DNA of 7,951 nt, from assembly GCA_002448495.1 (NCBI GenBank), contig DJYL01000092.1, positions 1 to 7,951 on the forward strand. The letters are read 5' to 3'. How positions within the stretch are numbered: the first letter of the stretch is position 1; each line of letters begins with the position of its first letter. Position numbers and translations under genes: made by a program. The stretch is from Pseudoselenomonas ruminantium. Lineage in GTDB: Bacteria; Bacillota; Negativicutes; Selenomonadales; Selenomonadaceae. Under the pieces are notes generated by a model that ran no database searches, was not told the DNA's origin, and worked only from the letters and a program-made list of their open reading frames with translations. Below are positions 5,442 through 7,951 of the stretch, in pieces.

Positions 5442-6653
5442 ATGGCTGTCCATTCTGTAAGTGATGTCAACCGCTATCTGAAAGATTTGCTGGCAGGAGA
5501 ACCACTGCTGCAGGGCTTGTCGGTTCGCGGAGAAATTTCTAATTTTAAACAGTATCCTTCCGGGCATTGCTATTTTACGCTGAAGGATGCAAATTCTGCG
5601 TTAAAATGCGTGATGTTCCGCGGCAGGGCGCAATATCTGCGCTTTTTGCCGCAAAACGGCATGCAGGCAGTGGCTGGAGGAAGTATTGCCGTCTATGAGC
5701 GGGATGGTGTTTATCAGCTTTATGTGGACAGTCTGATACCGGAAGGTACCGGCGATTTGGCACTGGCTTTTGAGCAGCTGAAGGAAAAGCTGGCAGCGGA
5801 AGGACTGTTTGATCCGTCCAGAAAACAGCCGCTGCCGTTGTTTCCAAAAAAAATCGGCGTGGTGACCAGTTCGGCAGGAGCCGTGCTGCGGGACATTTAC
5901 CGAGTTTCCAAGCGGCGATGGCCAGGTGTCCGGCTGGTTCTTTATCCTGTGCAGGTGCAGGGGGAAGGAGCAGCTAAGGAGATTGCCCGGGGCATAAATT
6001 TTTTTGCCGAAGAATATGCCGTGGATGTGATTATTGCCGGGCGGGGTGGCGGTTCTATGGAGGACTTATGGGCCTTCAATGAAGAACCCGTAGTGCGGGC
6101 CATTGCCGCCTGTCCTGTGCCTGTGATTTCGGCGGTTGGGCATGAAACAGACTTTACGCTGGCGGATTTTGCGGCTGATGTGCGGGCGGCTACGCCTTCG
6201 CAGGCGGCAGAACTTGCCGTACCGGACAGGGCAGAAGTCAAACGTCAGGTGGAAAATCTGACCGGTCAACTGACCCGTCAGATGCAAAGAGAGATTCTTT
6301 TGCGTCGTCAGCGTCTGGAAAGCCTGCTGAATAACCGGGTGATGCGTAAGCCGCAAAGTATGCTTGCCGAACGCCGCCAGCGGCTGGATTTTTTATTGGC
6401 AGGTTTGCAGAAGGCAGCAAAACAGGAACTACAGGGCAAACAGCATAAACTGAGCATGCTCTTGAACCGGCTGGCAGCCATCAATCCGGCGGCGGTTTTA
6501 GGCCGGGGGTATGGCATTGTCACCAAAAAGGACGAGCTGGTGAGCAGCATTGATGCTGTGAAAATTGATGATGAATTGCAGCTGACCCTTGCAGACGGCA
6601 GTTTGCAGGTAAAGACTTTGGCAAAGACCAGAAATGTTCATAAGGAAGGGTGA
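5442..6653 (+). CDS. xseA: Exodeoxyribonuclease VII large subunit
   Basis: The catalytic subunit of exonuclease VII, which degrades single-stranded DNA from both ends to short acid-soluble oligonucleotides. The product has 403 residues. An N-terminal OB fold (about 4-99) contains VRGEISNFKQYPSGHCYFTLKD. The catalytic domain begins at about 120 and holds IGVVTSSAGAVLRDI, IIAGRGGGSMEDLWAFNEE and PVISAVGHETDFTLADFAAD. D151, R201, H234 and D237 match the catalytic residues known in E. coli XseA. A charged helical, probably coiled-coil region (about 262-340) that binds XseB follows, then the C-terminal VLGRGYGIV element. The ATG at 5442 is preferred over the in-frame ATG at 5424: GGGGGAAAA (5430-5438) lies just before it, while only the hairpin stem precedes 5424. 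It is followed 6 bases later by xseB. Confidence 0.97.
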   Translation: MAVHSVSDVNRYLKDLLAGEPLLQGLSVRGEISNFKQYPSGHCYFTLKDANSALKCVMFRGRAQYLRFLPQNGMQAVAGGSIAVYERDGVYQLYVDSLIPEGTGDLALAFEQLKEKLAAEGLFDPSRKQPLPLFPKKIGVVTSSAGAVLRDIYRVSKRRWPGVRLVLYPVQVQGEGAAKEIARGINFFAEEYAVDVIIAGRGGGSMEDLWAFNEEPVVRAIAACPVPVISAVGHETDFTLADFAADVRAATPSQAAELAVPDRAEVKRQVENLTGQLTRQMQREILLRRQRLESLLNNRVMRKPQSMLAERRQRLDFLLAGLQKAAKQELQGKQHKLSMLLNRLAAINPAAVLGRGYGIVTKKDELVSSIDAVKIDDELQLTLADGSLQVKTLAKTRNVHKEG

Positions 6654-6659
6654 CCGATA

Positions 6660-6902
6660 ATGCCGCGCAAAAAAGAACTTTCCTTTGAGGAATCGCTGGA
6701 CAAGCTGGAAGGCATTGTAAAGCAGATGGAAAGCGGTGACAGCAGCCTCAAGGAGTTAATGGAAAACTATACCGAAGGAATGAAACTGGGGGAGGCCTGT
6801 TTAAAAGAACTTAGCAAAGCCGAGGCTGCCATGGATTTGGTGGTTAATGTTGACCGTACGGGAAAAATTACAGAAAGCAAACTTACGATAGAGGGAGAAT
6901 AA
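6660..6902 (+). CDS. xseB: Exodeoxyribonuclease VII small subunit
   Basis: The small subunit of exonuclease VII; several copies bind the helical region of XseA and are needed for stable, active enzyme. The 80-residue product has the family's usual length and motifs. FEESLDKLEGIVKQMESG (residues 9-26) and SLKELMENYTEGMKLGEACLKEL (29-51) form two charged helices, followed by a short variable tail. The ATG at 6660 follows the AAGGAAGGGTGA stretch (6642-6653), where the Shine-Dalgarno sequence overlaps the end of xseA. This suggests coupled synthesis of the two subunits. The ispA start lies only 2 bases after its stop. Confidence 0.97.
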   Translation: MPRKKELSFEESLDKLEGIVKQMESGDSSLKELMENYTEGMKLGEACLKELSKAEAAMDLVVNVDRTGKITESKLTIEGE

Positions 6903-6904
6903 CC

Positions 6905-7786
6905 ATGGAATTAAAGAAAGTCTGGCAGGAACGCAGTGCTTTGGTTGAAAAGCAGCTGGTTAAAGAGTTAAATGAAAGGGATCCGTTAAATAAGACCCTC
7001 TGCGAATCGATGAAATACAGCCTGATGGCTGGCGGCAAACGCCTGCGTCCGATTATGCTGATGGCAGCTGCTGATGCAGTGGGAGCCAAGGGAACGGATT
7101 ACCTCACGACCGGTTGTGCTATGGAGATGATTCATACTTATTCCCTGATTCACGATGATTTGCCCGCTATGGATGATGATGATTACCGCCGGGGCAAGCT
7201 TACCAATCACAAGGTCTATGGTGCCGGTATGGCAACGCTCGCCGGTGATGCGCTGTTGACGCTGGCCTTTGAGGTCATGCTGCGTCAGCAGGGCGTAAGC
7301 GCAGAAAAGCTTGTGCAGGTCGTACGGGAAATCAGTCAGGCTGCCGGCCCCGATGGTATGGGCGGTGGGCAGGCTCTCGATTTAGAGTCCGAGGGTAAGC
7401 GGATTTCCATGGAAACCATGAAAAAGATTCATTTGGGCAAGACGGGGGCTTTGTTCCGGGCGGCTGTTCGCAGTGGTGCCATCTTAGGCGGTGCGAGCGA
7501 AGAAGAATTGCAGGCGCTTACCGTCTATGCGGATAATTTCGGTCTGGCCTTCCAGATTACGGATGATATTTTGGATGTTATTGGCGACGAAGAAATCATT
7601 GGCAAGCCGGTAGGCAGTGATGAAAAGAATCACAAATCTACCTATGTGACCCTGACTTCTTTGGAAGAAGCTCAGAAACTGGCGCAGGAAGCAGTGGATG
7701 CAGCCATCGCTGCTTTGAGCATTTTCGGTGAAGATGCAGATTTTCTGCGGGAGCTGGTAGCTTATTTGATGAAACGCAATAAATAA
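6905..7786 (+). CDS. ispA: Farnesyl diphosphate synthase (polyprenyl synthetase family)
   Basis: Condenses dimethylallyl and isopentenyl diphosphate to geranyl and then farnesyl diphosphate, the precursor of undecaprenyl carriers and quinone side chains. The 293-residue product has the family landmarks in order. GGKRLRP (residues 43-49) contacts the diphosphate. The first aspartate-rich motif is DDLPAMD (84-90). GGGQALDLESEG (153-164) and LGKTGALF (177-184) follow, then the second aspartate-rich motif DDILD (220-224) and the GKPVGSDEKNHKSTYV stretch. Tyr79, five residues before the first aspartate, is the bulky residue that limits chain length to C15 in bacterial farnesyl synthases, which supports FPP over longer products. 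The ATG at 6905 has GAGGGAG (6891-6897) upstream within the end of xseB. It precedes dxs, as in Bacillus. A geranylgeranyl-producing enzyme is the less likely alternative. Confidence 0.95.
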   Translation: MELKKVWQERSALVEKQLVKELNERDPLNKTLCESMKYSLMAGGKRLRPIMLMAAADAVGAKGTDYLTTGCAMEMIHTYSLIHDDLPAMDDDDYRRGKLTNHKVYGAGMATLAGDALLTLAFEVMLRQQGVSAEKLVQVVREISQAAGPDGMGGGQALDLESEGKRISMETMKKIHLGKTGALFRAAVRSGAILGGASEEELQALTVYADNFGLAFQITDDILDVIGDEEIIGKPVGSDEKNHKSTYVTLTSLEEAQKLAQEAVDAAIAALSIFGEDADFLRELVAYLMKRNK

Positions 7787-7799
7787 TGGGGAAGTGCGC

Positions 7800-7951
7800 A
7801 TGACAATGTATCCATTACTGGAAAAAATCAAGGAAGCAGCAGAGTTAAAACGATACAGTGTAAGCGAATTGGAAAGGCTGGCTAAGGAATTGCGGGCCTT
7901 TATTGTGGAAACCGTGGCCGAAAACGGCGGGCATCTGGCGCCTAGTTTGGG
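7800..7951 (+). CDS. dxs: 1-deoxy-D-xylulose-5-phosphate synthase, N-terminus (3' end missing)
   Basis: The first enzyme of the methylerythritol phosphate pathway. It joins pyruvate and glyceraldehyde 3-phosphate with thiamine diphosphate to feed isoprenoid synthesis, including the ispA step encoded just before. Only 50 codons are in the window: MTMYPLLEKIKEAAELKRYS, then VSELERLAKELRAFIVETVA, then ENGGHLAPSLG. The LxxLAxELRxFIVETV pattern followed by GGHLAPSLG is the characteristic DXS N-terminus, where the histidine lies in the cofactor-binding region. The start is the ATG at 7800, with GGGGAAG (7788-7794) 5 bases upstream. A second in-frame ATG at 7806 is also possible. It lies 13 bases after ispA and is surely in the same operon. 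Confidence 0.92.
   Translation, partial: MTMYPLLEKIKEAAELKRYSVSELERLAKELRAFIVETVAENGGHLAPSL

Overview
The window looks like chromosomal DNA from a Gram-negative-type Firmicute of the class Negativicutes (Selenomonas/Mitsuokella/Megamonas-like). That placement is inference. It rests on the Bacillus-like EF-P, on an Asp23-AmaP-DUF2273 trio next to nusB-xseA-xseB-ispA-dxs, on moderate GC content, and on the absence of the sporulation genes that lie beside efp in Bacillus. All genes are on the + strand and coding density is high. No RNA gene, insertion sequence, CRISPR array or prophage was seen.

Region 1 (1-2787) is the 3' part of an operon. It holds the C-terminal half of an ABC transporter ATPase of the nitrate/sulfonate/taurine (NitT/TauT) class and its permease, which overlaps the ATPase by 4 bases. 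A 540-residue membrane-anchored or exported protein with a zinc metallopeptidase (gluzincin, peptidase MA-like) domain follows 7 bases later. On reading, this last protein is an internal duplication: the first half has an intact HELFH...WLEEG site, and the second half repeats the fold with every zinc ligand replaced. It is the most unusual object in the window.

Region 2 (2788-3532) is a one-gene unit for elongation factor P. It has a good extended -10 promoter with a 16-base palindrome on its -35 box, a strong Shine-Dalgarno sequence and an intrinsic terminator.

Region 3 (3533-7951) starts with a promoter region holding helically phased 10-base repeats and another 16-base palindrome. It continues as a long, tightly packed gene set. 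First comes an envelope-stress module: an Asp23/Gls24 protein, the AmaP-like membrane anchor and a small DUF2273 membrane protein. Then come nusB, the two exonuclease VII subunits xseA and xseB, farnesyl diphosphate synthase ispA, and the first 50 codons of dxs, cut by the window edge. A terminator-like hairpin lies between nusB and xseA, where Bacillus carries folD. The set joins envelope stress, transcription antitermination, DNA repair and isoprenoid precursor synthesis. The nusB-to-dxs part is an ancient Firmicutes neighbourhood; the hairpins and operators are new inferences that need testing.
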